Positions 1-7,550 of a stretch of DNA of 25,236 nucleotides are shown here, in pieces (position 1 is the stretch's first letter; every line of letters starts with the position of its first letter). Both the position numbers and the translations under genes were made by a program. The DNA is from a virus. The stretch is taken from IMG/VR virus record IMGVR_UViG_3300048836_000239, positions 1 through 25,236 of that record; one strand, given 5' to 3'. Under the pieces are notes generated by a model that had not been told where the DNA came from, searched no databases, and saw only the letters and a list, made by a program, of their open reading frames with translations.

Positions 1-402
1 GCCCGCCGCCCGCCTCGAGCACCGCCTCCGCGCGGGCCTCCCAGTCCATCAGCTCGGCCAGCCCCATGCCGACCATCTCCCGCGGCGGCCAACCCCAGGC
101 CGTGGCGATCACGGCCCAGGCGTCTTCAACGGACTCGGGGAGTCGTCCGACGGCGTGAAAAAACCCACGACCGCGCTCATCAGCGCCAGCGCATCGCGTC
201 CCTTCAACTGCGCGAACTCCGGCGCCGTGAGCTCGCAGATGCGCGGGATCACCGCCGCATGGGCAGCCGGATCGAGCTGGAGAACATCGAGCAGCTTCAC
301 CCCGCGCAGCTCCCCGGCCGTGGGCTCGCGCAGGGTGATGGTGCGCCCGTCCGAGAGCACGACGACCGGATCCGCGCTTGCATTCAGTTCCATCGTGGCC
401 AT
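1..402 (-). CDS. E+E': Tail assembly chaperone gpE+E' (-1 frameshift product, continues past left edge)
   Basis: A -1 slip on TTTTTTC (157-163) moves the ribosome from ...VVGFF into a frame that stays open to the window edge, reading HAVGRLPESVEDAWAVIA and then TAWGWPPREMVGMGLAELMDW. The WGWPP...M.L.ELMDW pattern is the hallmark of P2-type E' proteins, which bind the tape measure. In P2 the E+E' product is made in exactly this way. The 3' end, and the tape measure gene expected next, lie outside the window. Confidence 0.85.
109..402 (-). CDS. E: Tail assembly chaperone gpE (unshifted product)
   Basis: A 97-residue tail chaperone of the P2 gpE family, with VVVLSDGRTITLREPTAGELRG and VIPRICELTAPEFAQLKGRDALALMSAVVGFF. 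It follows the tube gene by 9 nt with a GGGG-rich ribosome site. Ordinary translation ends at the TGA at 109-111. The last 20 residues are low-complexity, as expected behind a frameshift site. Confidence 0.9.
   Translation of the reverse strand: MATMELNASADPVVVLSDGRTITLREPTAGELRGVKLLDVLQLDPAAHAAVIPRICELTAPEFAQLKGRDALALMSAVVGFFTPSDDSPSPLKTPGP
157..163 (-). promoter_or_regulatory. -1 ribosomal frameshift site, T-TTT-TTC
   Basis: In the E frame the codons are GGT TTT TTC, giving the canonical X-XXY-YYZ heptamer. The downstream zero frame has a stop at 109-111 while the -1 frame stays open and encodes the E' signature. P2 uses the related T-rich heptamer. Any downstream stimulatory structure was not established. 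Confidence 0.85.
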
Positions 403-411
403 AGCGCCCCC

Positions 412-921
412 TTACAGCCCGATCGCGCCGCGCAAGGCGGCCATCTGATCCGTCCCGCCGACCACGCGGATCATCCGCTCGGCATCGATCTCGATCACCG
501 TCTGTCCGCCCACTTCGAGCTTGTAGGACCGGCAATTGACCGTGCACTCCATCTTCGCCTTGGCTCCCGCCTCCCAGGAGCCGCCGTTGAGCACGTGCAT
601 CTGCCCGCGCATGGTGACCTTGATCGGGGTCGCCTCCGCGCCGTCGTCGCCCATTGCCGCCCCGCGGAACACCAGCGGCACGCGCGAGCCGTCGACCAGG
701 CCCCACAGCTTGAGCACGTCGGCGCTGTACTCGTAGAGGGTGAACTTGGCATCGATCGCCTCGACCAAGCCCATGTCGAGCTTGATCTTGCCGGACATGC
801 CGCCGGCCGCGTACTCCTCCGTGACGACGCCGAGCTCGGGAAGCTCCACGTCGCATTTTCCCGCGTACCCCCTGCCGTCGATGAAGCAGGCATATGCCTT
901 GAGTACCGATGGGATCGCCAT
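412..921 (-). CDS. FII: Major tail tube protein, P2 FII family
   Basis: A 169-residue inner tube protein. It starts MAIPSVLKAYACFIDGRGYAG at an ATG with GGAG 7 nt upstream, has the family's ELPELGVVTEEYAAGGMSG and KLDMGLVEAIDAKFTLYEY, and ends KLEVGGQTVIEIDAERMIRV with a short tail. Length matches P2 FII (172). It follows the sheath and precedes gene E, as in P2. Confidence 0.95.
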   Translation of the reverse strand: MAIPSVLKAYACFIDGRGYAGKCDVELPELGVVTEEYAAGGMSGKIKLDMGLVEAIDAKFTLYEYSADVLKLWGLVDGSRVPLVFRGAAMGDDGAEATPIKVTMRGQMHVLNGGSWEAGAKAKMECTVNCRSYKLEVGGQTVIEIDAERMIRVVGGTDQMAALRGAIGL

Positions 922-1065
922 GTCATAACTCCGCTGGTTGTGCGCAATGAGGCCCCGGCAGCGCTGCCGGGGAAAGGGACATCCGCCGTGCCGGCATAGC
1001 CGCGCCCGTCGACACTTCAATGAGGCCGCCGCGTCCATGCCGCGGAAAGCTGCGCGCAAGCATGA
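922..1065. other. Gap between sheath and tube genes with a tube-like remnant
   Basis: A 144-nt stretch. On the minus strand, 1013-966 reads in one frame VDGRGYAGTADVPFPG, close to IDGRGYAGKCDVELPE in the N-terminus of the tube protein encoded just downstream, although the codons differ. There is a TGA two codons before it and no start, so it is at most a remnant of a duplicated tube gene. The tube ribosome site (GGAG) is at the left end. The reading frame of the tube is open through this region, but its real start has the better signal. Confidence 0.45.
953..972. repeat. Perfect 20-bp palindrome between sheath and tube genes
   Basis: CCCCGGCAGC followed directly by its reverse complement. 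It could form a stem in the mRNA between two genes that need very different expression levels, or be a protein site. There is no T tract on either side, so termination is unlikely to be efficient. Confidence 0.6.
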
Positions 1066-2571
1066 TTATGCCGCCTGAGAGAAAATCTCGACGAGGTAGT
1101 CGTTGACCAGGTGGCTCCTGAAGGTGATGTGCTCGGCCGGAGTTGGGGGGGTCATATCAAAGTCGAAGAACACCTTGCCTTGGGCGATCTGGTCCGGGGT
1201 GTTGAGCTCCGCATCCGCCCAGCAGCGCCCGCCGAGGAGGGCGCCGATCTTCACGAGGTGGCTGAGGTAGTTGTTGACGCCCTCCACGACATCCTCGATG
1301 TAAGTCTTTGTAATATTCCTGTCGACGGCCCAGAGGTGCGCGCGCAGCAGGCTCTCGTGCACCATGTCCGCGGTGCGGCGCACCGAGAGGAAGGCCCACT
1401 TCGGATCCGCCGAGCAGGAGCGGTTGCCCCACAGCCTGTAGCCGTCCTTGCGGATGATGGTCGCCACCTCGTTCTCGTTGAGGTAGTTCGCCCGGCTCAA
1501 GGCGTCGCCGAGCTCGAAGTCCACCGCGCGGGCGGTGCCGACGATGCCGCTCATCTCCCGGTTTGACGGGCTCCACCAGAAGCCGCGCTCGTTGTCGGAC
1601 TTGGCGATGATGCCGGCCACACGCGGCGATGCCGGGGCGATCGCCTCGGCGTTGGCGACGGTGTCCCAGACCTTCACCTGCGGGTCGACGATGTAGACAC
1701 GATCCGAGCCGAAGTTGCCGCGATAAGTGATGGCGGCAGCATCCGTGCTGTTGGGGCCGTCGGCGACGATGACCGCGCGCAGGCGCTCGGCGATGCCGAC
1801 CAGCTCCGACACGGCAGCTTGCTGATGCGTGAAGCCCGGGGCGATCAGGATCCGCGGCACCACGTGGCAGACCGATTCGGCATCCAGCAGCGCGTGCACC
1901 CCGGTGCGGTTGGCGCCGTTGCCGATGATGTTGGTCAGGGTGCCCTCGGGCGAGACCGCCTGCTCCACCCGCACCACCACCACCCAGGCGCCGGCCTGAT
2001 CCCAGATCGCATCGAGCGCGGCGGGCAGCGTGCCGGCCGCACCCAGCGCGGCGGCCTCGGTGCGGCGGGTGCACAGCACCGGGGTATTGAGCGGGAAGGC
2101 GTTGTCGGCGCCGCCGGACAGATAGGCCGGCTTGGACGTCCCGACGAGCAGACCCGGCGGGTCCTCGATGTCGTAGGCCGGCGTGACCGTGACCAGCGCG
2201 GCGGCCGCCGGCACGGCGGCCACGGCCGCGGCGATCTCCCCCGCGTTGGTGGTGGACACGCCGTCGGCGTCGCCGGCGAGCTGCACCGTAATGATCCGCT
2301 CGCGCACGCTCACGGCGAGGTCCGTGTCGTCGACGCTCGGGCGCTTGAAGTGCACGCCGACGGCATTGCCGGCGGCCCCGGCCGTCTTGGCCGTCCAGGT
2401 CAGGGCGGTGGTGTCGGCGATGTCGCCGGTCACCAGGACCGCCGCCGCCGCGCTCTGGCTGTTCGGCGCGGTGCCGACCAGGCCGATGACGGAGGAGCGC
2501 ACGGTCGTGATGGGGCGGGCGCCGTCGTCGATCTCGACGATCTCGACGCCGTGGAGGAATTGCTCGGGCAT
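1066..2571 (-). CDS. FI: Tail sheath protein, P2 FI family
   Basis: Contractile sheath protein of 501 residues. N-terminal PEQFLHGVEIVEIDDGARPIT and VIGLVGTAP, then an inserted beta domain (about 35-150, ALTWTAKTAGAAGNAVGVHF to AYLSGG), then the FI core: PVLCTRRTEAAALG, RILIAPGF, IVDPQVKVWDT, RGFWWSPSNREMSGIVG, RKDGYRLWGNRSC, the conserved YIEDVVEGVNNYL, and GKVFFDFDMTPPTPAE. P2 FI has about 396 residues, so the insertion explains the extra length. The ATG follows AAGGAG by 7 nt. The start chosen ignores a longer open frame upstream. Confidence 0.95.
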   Translation of the reverse strand: MPEQFLHGVEIVEIDDGARPITTVRSSVIGLVGTAPNSQSAAAAVLVTGDIADTTALTWTAKTAGAAGNAVGVHFKRPSVDDTDLAVSVRERIITVQLAGDADGVSTTNAGEIAAAVAAVPAAAALVTVTPAYDIEDPPGLLVGTSKPAYLSGGADNAFPLNTPVLCTRRTEAAALGAAGTLPAALDAIWDQAGAWVVVVRVEQAVSPEGTLTNIIGNGANRTGVHALLDAESVCHVVPRILIAPGFTHQQAAVSELVGIAERLRAVIVADGPNSTDAAAITYRGNFGSDRVYIVDPQVKVWDTVANAEAIAPASPRVAGIIAKSDNERGFWWSPSNREMSGIVGTARAVDFELGDALSRANYLNENEVATIIRKDGYRLWGNRSCSADPKWAFLSVRRTADMVHESLLRAHLWAVDRNITKTYIEDVVEGVNNYLSHLVKIGALLGGRCWADAELNTPDQIAQGKVFFDFDMTPPTPAEHITFRSHLVNDYLVEIFSQAA

Positions 2572-2582
2572 GGCAGGGCTCC

Positions 2583-3146
2583 TTAGAGGGACTGGATCAG
2601 GGTGGTTGCCGCGGTGACGACGGCGTCGATCGCGCTCTCGGTGGAGGCGGCATCGATGTCGCGCAGCGCCTTGGCGCGGGCGCCGTGGATTGCGGCATAG
2701 CGCGGGCGCCAGACGGCGACGAGATCCTCGATCTCGTCGATCAGGGTCGGGATCGTGATCGCGCGCGCGGTGGCCTCCGCATTGAGCAGCGGGAAGCCTC
2801 CCGGCTGCGGGTTGATACGCACCGTCCACTCCACGATCTCGGCGATCAGCGCGAAGAGGGTGACGGGCTCCAGATGCTGGCCCGCGGTCGCCGCGGCTTG
2901 GGCGGCTTGCGCCCGCTGCGCCACGATGGCCTTGGCGTGCGCGCGATGCGCCGCGAGGTTGTAGGCCGGCGGCACGTTCGAGAGGCTGCCGTCGAGCGCG
3001 AGCTTGGGATAGAGCATCCCGAGCGAGGCGGTCCAGACCGCCTCGGAGACCGCGACGGCACCGGGCGGGAGCGTGCTGTGGATGTCGTCGCGATAGCGTG
3101 CGATCACGAAGCGCGAGGCGTCGAGATCGAAGGCGTAGACGGTCAT
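2583..3146 (-). CDS. Probable tail-fibre assembly protein (187 aa)
   Basis: Starts MTVYAFDLDASRFVIARYRD at an ATG overlapping the fibre stop (ATGA). It has a short N-terminal domain, a Pro-rich segment, an Ala/Gln-rich helix and a C-terminal helical domain ending TAATTLIQSL. Its place directly after the fibre is that of P2 G, the fibre assembly gene, but sequence similarity is not clear to me. The stop TAA is part of the sheath ribosome site (TAAGGAG). Confidence 0.6.
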   Translation of the reverse strand: MTVYAFDLDASRFVIARYRDDIHSTLPPGAVAVSEAVWTASLGMLYPKLALDGSLSNVPPAYNLAAHRAHAKAIVAQRAQAAQAAATAGQHLEPVTLFALIAEIVEWTVRINPQPGGFPLLNAEATARAITIPTLIDEIEDLVAVWRPRYAAIHGARAKALRDIDAASTESAIDAVVTAATTLIQSL

Positions 3147-4291
3147 GCAATCCTCCCGATAGCGAGGATGAAGGGGGCGAAAGCGCCTGTCCAGACCGCG
3201 CCGCCGCTGGTAAATGCTCTGATTGAACAGCCAGCGGCGTCGGGCGCGGAGACGCCGAGGATGATGTCCGACGTCGCCAACATCCCCTGCTCGGTGGCCA
3301 ACACGCCGTACAGGTCGGTAAAGGCAAAGCTCCAGGTGACTCGGGTGTTGTTGTAGTAGCCGCCGGTGAACCGCAGCCATTGCAGATACACGTTATTCGG
3401 CGTCGACGGCGCCTCCGCAGTGGGGAGGGCGGGGAGCTTGAGCCACCCCCAGCGCAGATTTTCCGTCACGCCTGCGTAATGGGTCGGGCTGCGGTTGTAA
3501 ATGGCCGTGACGCTGGAGACCAGATCCCAAATGGCGTCGGCGGTGACCGCGGCATCGGTTTTGCCGTCGAGATTCGCCTGCGTCAGGCCATTGATGAGCT
3601 TGGCGATGCCGGGGGCGCCGGCCGTCGCGCTCGGCAGCCGCGCCGGATCCAGCGTGCCGCTGGTGATCGCCGAGGCGGCGTGCGTGTGGGCGCCGGCTGC
3701 CTTGCCGGCCAGCGCGGCCTCCAGGCCCGTGATCGCCGTCATCGGATGCTGGTCGGCGTTGGAGCGGTTGACCAAGGCCGCGTGATCGTTGGTGCCGCCG
3801 CCCCCGCCGCTGCCGATCAGGGCCTTGAGCTCGCGGATCTTGTCCGCGGTCACGGTCGCATCGATCTGCCCGTTGAGATCCGTATCGACCAGGCTGTTGA
3901 TCAGCTTGACCGCGCCCTTTGCCGACGAGGTGGCCGCCGGCAGGCGATCCGGATGAAACGTGTCGCCGGTAATCGCCCCGGCCAGATGCGTGTGGGCGCC
4001 GGCCGCTTTGCCGGCCAGCGCGGTCTCCAGGCCGGTAATCGCCGCGATCGGATGCTGGTCCGGACTGGAGCGGTTGTTGAGCGCAGCATGGTTGGTGGTG
4101 CCGCCCGACACGCCGTCGATCAGACCCTCGATCCGCGCGAGCTCGTTTTTCAGCCAGCGCGTGCGGTCCGCCAGATCCTTGATCGGCCGGTTGCTCGGCG
4201 CGGCATCCGGCCCGCCGAGGACCAGATCGCTGGTCTCGAGCTTGGTGACGGTGGCCGGAAAGCCGCTGCCGTCCTCGGTAATCGTTCCCAT
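3143..4291 (-). CDS. Tail fibre protein (P2 H position)
   Basis: A 382-residue fibre starting MGTITEDGSGFPATVTKLET at an ATG with GGAG 6 nt upstream. N-terminal attachment part (VLGGPDAAPSNRPIKDL, TRWLKNELARIEGLID), then two tandem ~102-residue repeats, each NHAALxNRSxxDQHPxxAI with TGLExALAGKAAGAHTH and a KLIN segment, then a C-terminal domain of about 120 residues (YLQWLRFTGGYYNNTRVTW onward) that would contact the receptor. It overlaps the next gene (ATGA). No variable region or lectin domain is visible. Confidence 0.85.
   Translation of the reverse strand: MGTITEDGSGFPATVTKLETSDLVLGGPDAAPSNRPIKDLADRTRWLKNELARIEGLIDGVSGGTTNHAALNNRSSPDQHPIAAITGLETALAGKAAGAHTHLAGAITGDTFHPDRLPAATSSAKGAVKLINSLVDTDLNGQIDATVTADKIRELKALIGSGGGGGTNDHAALVNRSNADQHPMTAITGLEAALAGKAAGAHTHAASAITSGTLDPARLPSATAGAPGIAKLINGLTQANLDGKTDAAVTADAIWDLVSSVTAIYNRSPTHYAGVTENLRWGWLKLPALPTAEAPSTPNNVYLQWLRFTGGYYNNTRVTWSFAFTDLYGVLATEQGMLATSDIILGVSAPDAAGCSIRAFTSGGAVWTGAFAPFILAIGRIA
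3681..4087. repeat. Direct repeats within the tail fibre gene
   Basis: Two ~100-nt segments (3681-3781 and 3987-4087), 306 nt apart, are closely similar in DNA and encode the AGAHTH...GLExALAGKAAG part of the two fibre repeats. The spacing is exactly 102 codons. This points to a fairly recent in-frame duplication. Confidence 0.75.
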
Positions 4292-4302
4292 AGAAGGCTC
4301 CG

Positions 4303-4944
4303 TCAGGAGGCGGTCAGGGTGCCGCCGTGGTAAAGGATCTGCCCGTCGTGCGCGTGCGTGCCGTCGTAGAACAGGTCGTAGGCGACGATGTAGCGCAGAT
4401 GCGAGCGGGCGTTCTTGTAGTAGTCGATGCGGCGCCGGATCTCGGCCTGCTCGCTCGGCGAGGGCACGGACCCGAGGCTCAGCAGCACGTCGAATTCGTA
4501 GGGGCCGAGACCGCTCGCGTAATCCAGGGAGCCGTCGTGCGGCGCCTCGCCGCGGTAGAAGGTGCCGCCGCCCTCGAGGATGCGCACCTGCACATACCCC
4601 ATCAGCTCGAGCGCGCGGCGCACTGCCCAGGGCGTGCCCTTGCGCGCATGCAGCAGCGCGGACTCGGCGACCAGCGCGCGGCGCGTCGGGTCGTCCCAAG
4701 CCGGGTTCCACTCGTCCACCGACAGCGTCCAGGCGAGCCACGGCAAGAGGCTCGACGGGCAGGTCTGCGGGCGCCACAGCTCGCGCAGCGGCACGCCGAC
4801 CGCGGCGATGCGCGCCGTGACGTCTTCGAGCGTCATCTCCTGCGGCGTGCAGTGCGACGGCAGCAGCCGTTCGCGCGCGCGCCCGTCCCAGGCATAGCCG
4901 CCGTCCCAGCGGACCCCGGCGCTGTCCCACGCGAGCGTGCTCAC
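4303..4944 (-). CDS. I: Tail protein I, P2 gpI family
   Basis: A 213-residue baseplate protein starting at a GTG that overlaps the previous stop. The gpI core is clear: ELWRPQTCPSSLLPWLAW, DEWNPAWDDPTRRALV, LHARKGTPWAVRRALELMG and the C-terminal ARSHLRYIVAYDLFYDG. It connects J to the fibre. The extended N-terminus (WDSAGVRWDGGYAWDGRAR) is additional to P2 I. The fibre gene follows after 11 nt, as in P2 (I then H). Confidence 0.92.
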   Translation of the reverse strand: MSTLAWDSAGVRWDGGYAWDGRARERLLPSHCTPQEMTLEDVTARIAAVGVPLRELWRPQTCPSSLLPWLAWTLSVDEWNPAWDDPTRRALVAESALLHARKGTPWAVRRALELMGYVQVRILEGGGTFYRGEAPHDGSLDYASGLGPYEFDVLLSLGSVPSPSEQAEIRRRIDYYKNARSHLRYIVAYDLFYDGTHAHDGQILYHGGTLTAS

Positions 4945-5546
4945 GGCCACACCTGCACGGCGCCGAGATGGATCGACGTGATCGGGGTGGATCCAAGCGA
5001 CACCCAAGCGATCGGCGTCGCGCCGAGCGTCAGCGGCAGCGCGGCGGATGCCCCGTGGTCGATGGACAGGCGCAGCGCATCGACATAGACGGTGGTCGTC
5101 GTCGCGGACGCCAGCATGATTTCCAGCGCGAAGGCGGCGGCGCGCAGATCCGCCAGGGTCGGCTGTGCAAAGACTGCATGGATCCACGGCCGATCGAGCG
5201 CGAGCGGCGGCGGATCGATCGGGGCGTCGAGCGCGAGCGTGTACCACGCCGACCATCCGGCCGCGCCGTAGTAGCGCGCCGACAGGGTCGCAAGATCGAC
5301 CGCCGTGCTGCGCGCCTGCAGCGCGATGCGCAGCGCTTGGAGCGTCGTGTCGGCGGGCAGCAGGGCGGCCAGCCCGAACGCCTCGGCGCGCAGCCCGTCG
5401 CTGCTGTAGCCGTCGAGGATGGTCACGGATGCCGACGACAGGTTGCGCTCGACGATGCGCGACGGATTGGACCAGGCATTGCCGTACGGTGCCGGGTGCG
5501 CGTAGCCCGCCGAGCCCTGCCCCGGACTGACGTTGAGCGTCGGCAT
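4941..5546 (-). CDS. Tail protein of unknown function, beta-rich (201 aa)
   Basis: Starts MPTLNVSPGQG at an ATG joined to the preceding stop (TGATG); the stop overlaps the next start (GTGA). It has a SSASVTILDGYSSDGLRAEAFGL opening and a beta-rich body with WSAWYTLALDAPID and TTTVYVDALRLSIDHG, the kind of pattern seen in jelly-roll carbohydrate-binding modules. It ends in SLGSTPITSIHLGAVQVW. I do not recognise the family; a virion receptor-binding or fibre-tip role is possible. Confidence 0.6.
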   Translation of the reverse strand: MPTLNVSPGQGSAGYAHPAPYGNAWSNPSRIVERNLSSASVTILDGYSSDGLRAEAFGLAALLPADTTLQALRIALQARSTAVDLATLSARYYGAAGWSAWYTLALDAPIDPPPLALDRPWIHAVFAQPTLADLRAAAFALEIMLASATTTTVYVDALRLSIDHGASAALPLTLGATPIAWVSLGSTPITSIHLGAVQVWP

Positions 5547-6187
5547 CAGCCGATCCCCAGATAGAGCACGTTGGCCGCCGGCGAAGCCGGCAGCGCCGTC
5601 ACCACGGCGATCGTCAGGCCCGCGACCGTGTTGTGGGCATGGAGGCCGAGCTTGGCATCCAGCGCGGCCTGGGTGGCCGTGCTGATCGGTTTGGACGCAT
5701 CGGCCGTGTTGTCGGCGTTGTTGAGGCCGACATCGGCTTTGACCAGCGTCACCGCACCGGTCTTGCCGGCCACCGAGGACACCGGAGCCGTCGAGTCCGC
5801 GGCCGTGACGGTCACGACCCCGTCGACCGCCGACAAGGTGATGTTGTTGCCGGCGACCAAGCCCTTGACCGGCACCTCCGCGGCGATCGTGCGGGCGGTG
5901 CCCGATGGCGTGATCGTGATGTTGTCGCCCGCGACCAGCGACTTCACCGGCACGTCCGCGGCGATCGTGCGGGCGCTCTCGTCGGCCGTGACCGTCACGT
6001 TCGCGCCCGCGACCAGGCTCTGGATCGGCGCCAGGGCGGGCACGTCCGCGAAGGTCGGGCGCTGTCCGAGCGCCGTGTCGAGCGTGGTCAGCGCCTCGGC
6101 GATGTGCCCGAAGTTCGCCCGCAAGGGGGCGCTGGTCAGCTCCGCGCCTTGCCCCGGCACACTGACGTCGATATCGCGGATCGCCAT
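5546..6187 (-). CDS. Tail-fibre-like protein with VAGxNIT repeats
   Basis: A 213-residue protein with three tandem repeats of about 26 residues, each starting S/G-LVAG-x-N (LVAGANVTVTADESARTIAA, LVAGDNITITPSGTARTIAA, LVAGNNITLSAVDGVVTVTA), a beta-helix or trimeric shaft pattern. Then SSVAGKTGAVTLVKADVGLNN, the recurrent fibre motif, and a C-terminal LPASPAANVLYLGIG. It lies between J and I, a place where fibre genes are often added. Likely a shaft-type fibre. Confidence 0.72.
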   Translation of the reverse strand: MAIRDIDVSVPGQGAELTSAPLRANFGHIAEALTTLDTALGQRPTFADVPALAPIQSLVAGANVTVTADESARTIAADVPVKSLVAGDNITITPSGTARTIAAEVPVKGLVAGNNITLSAVDGVVTVTAADSTAPVSSVAGKTGAVTLVKADVGLNNADNTADASKPISTATQAALDAKLGLHAHNTVAGLTIAVVTALPASPAANVLYLGIG

Positions 6188-7107
6188 TACTCGTCGACTC
6201 CCGTAATCGTGATCGAGATGCCCGTGCAGCGCGCGATCGCGTCGTGCGCCACCACCACGTCCGCGGCCGGGCTGCTCAGCACCACGTTCTGCACCCCCGG
6301 CACGTGCAGCGCCGCAAACAGCCCGGAGCGGGTCACGTCGTGGCCGAGCCGGCGCCGCGCGGCGACATACGTCTCCACCTGCGTCTGCGCCTGTGCGAGC
6401 ACGAGCGCCGGATCCGGCCCCGCGTAGATCGCCAGCGCTGCCGACACCGCGTAGGGCAGCGTCGCGCTCGGACCCTGCACGCTCACCGCGTCGGTGAGCG
6501 GCCGGACGTGGTCCGCATTCAACGCGGCGGCGACGATGCCGAGCAGGTTGCCGCTGGGCGTGCCGGCGTCGCTCTCGGAAGACAGCAGCGTGACGACCAC
6601 CTCGCCCGTGTAGCCGCCGGGCGTGCCCGGGGCAAAGACATCGACATCGATCACCCGCCCGTCCGCGGAGCGGGCATGGAATTCGTAGGCCCCGACCGAG
6701 CCGGCGGTGCTGTAGCCCTCCAGGGCCAGCTGGATGCGGGCGCGCAGATCCGCGTCGGACTCCAGGATCAGCGGGATCGGCGGGGCGGCGTCCGGGTCGG
6801 CGGCCTGCACGACCAAGCGCGCGACGTTGAGCAGCGCGCCCAAGTGATCCAGATCCGCGCCCGTCGCAAACGCCAGCATCACCGCGCGGGCGGCGTCGTT
6901 GACGCGGGCGCGCAACAGGGTCTCGCGGTAGGCGCAGACCTCCAGAATCTTGTTGATCGGCTCGGATTCGAGCCCGAGCACGGCGATCAGCGCCGGATCG
7001 CGCGCGGCGACATCCGCGCGCAGCGCCAGCAGGATCGCCTCGAAGTCGAGCGCCTCCACGACCTGCGGCGGCGGCAGCGCGGACAGATCGATGGCGGTGA
7101 AGCTCAT
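6187..7107 (-). CDS. J: Baseplate protein J
   Basis: A 306-residue wedge protein of the baseplate J family with the family landmarks DLSALPPPQVVEALDFEAIL, ILEVCAYRETLLRARVNDA, LAFATGADLDHLGAL, a PGGYTGEVVVTLLSS segment and a C-terminal GVQNVVLSSP. It starts at an ATG overlapping the W stop (ATGA) and its TAA is joined to the next start (TAATG). Length and order match P2 J. Confidence 0.95.
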   Translation of the reverse strand: MSFTAIDLSALPPPQVVEALDFEAILLALRADVAARDPALIAVLGLESEPINKILEVCAYRETLLRARVNDAARAVMLAFATGADLDHLGALLNVARLVVQAADPDAAPPIPLILESDADLRARIQLALEGYSTAGSVGAYEFHARSADGRVIDVDVFAPGTPGGYTGEVVVTLLSSESDAGTPSGNLLGIVAAALNADHVRPLTDAVSVQGPSATLPYAVSAALAIYAGPDPALVLAQAQTQVETYVAARRRLGHDVTRSGLFAALHVPGVQNVVLSSPAADVVVAHDAIARCTGISITITGVDE

Positions 7108-7550
7108 GCGGCCAACCTCCGGCGGGTGCCGGACGTCGTGATTCGCGTCGTGCCGCTGGCCGTGCGCCGCGCCCGCACGGGTGCCACGGTCGGCACGGCG
7201 ACGCGCGCGGCAGGTCCGATCAGAATACCCTCCAGACGCAGCGCCCCGCCGTCGGCACGCCAGATCAGGTCGAGATCCAGCGCGATCCGGCCGACCTCCA
7301 CCAGACGCACGGCCACGCGCTGCACGGCCACCCGCGGCTCCCAGCGCCCGATCGCCCCGGCGGTGGCCTGGATGATGTCGAGCACGGTCACGCCGTCGAG
7401 CGGAGCGTCCACCAGATCCGGCAGCGCGCTGCCGTACTCGCGGCGCATCACTCGGCTGCCGAGCGGGGTCGCAAGGATGTCGGCGATCGACTGACGCAGA
7501 TGTGCCAGCACATCCAGTTTCCGGCCGGTGACGGCGCTCATGCCGCTCAT
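7104..7550 (-). CDS. W: Baseplate protein W (gp25-like)
   Basis: A 148-residue protein of the GPW/gp25 family: HLRQSIADILATPLGSRV, REYGSALPDLVD and the later ALDLDLIWRADGGALRLEG. It belongs to the baseplate wedge that contacts the sheath. The ATG at 7550 overlaps the V stop (ATGA); an ATG three codons further is possible. The end is extended by an Arg/Thr-rich tail not seen in P2 W. Confidence 0.92.
   Translation of the reverse strand: MSGMSAVTGRKLDVLAHLRQSIADILATPLGSRVMRREYGSALPDLVDAPLDGVTVLDIIQATAGAIGRWEPRVAVQRVAVRLVEVGRIALDLDLIWRADGGALRLEGILIGPAARVAVPTVAPVRARRTASGTTRITTSGTRRRLAA

Noticed and set aside
412-1059. Longer tube protein starting upstream of 921
   Set aside because: The ATG at 921 has a good ribosome site and gives the P2 FII length and start; the extension is not tube-like.
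2572-3327. N-terminal extension of the sheath protein to 3327
   Set aside because: The frame is open but overlaps another coding gene; MPEQFLHG at 2571 has an AAGGAG site and matches the family start.
6244-7494. 416-codon open frame on the plus strand
   Set aside because: It is antisense to baseplate J and W, which have clear families; the composition is that of a shadow frame.
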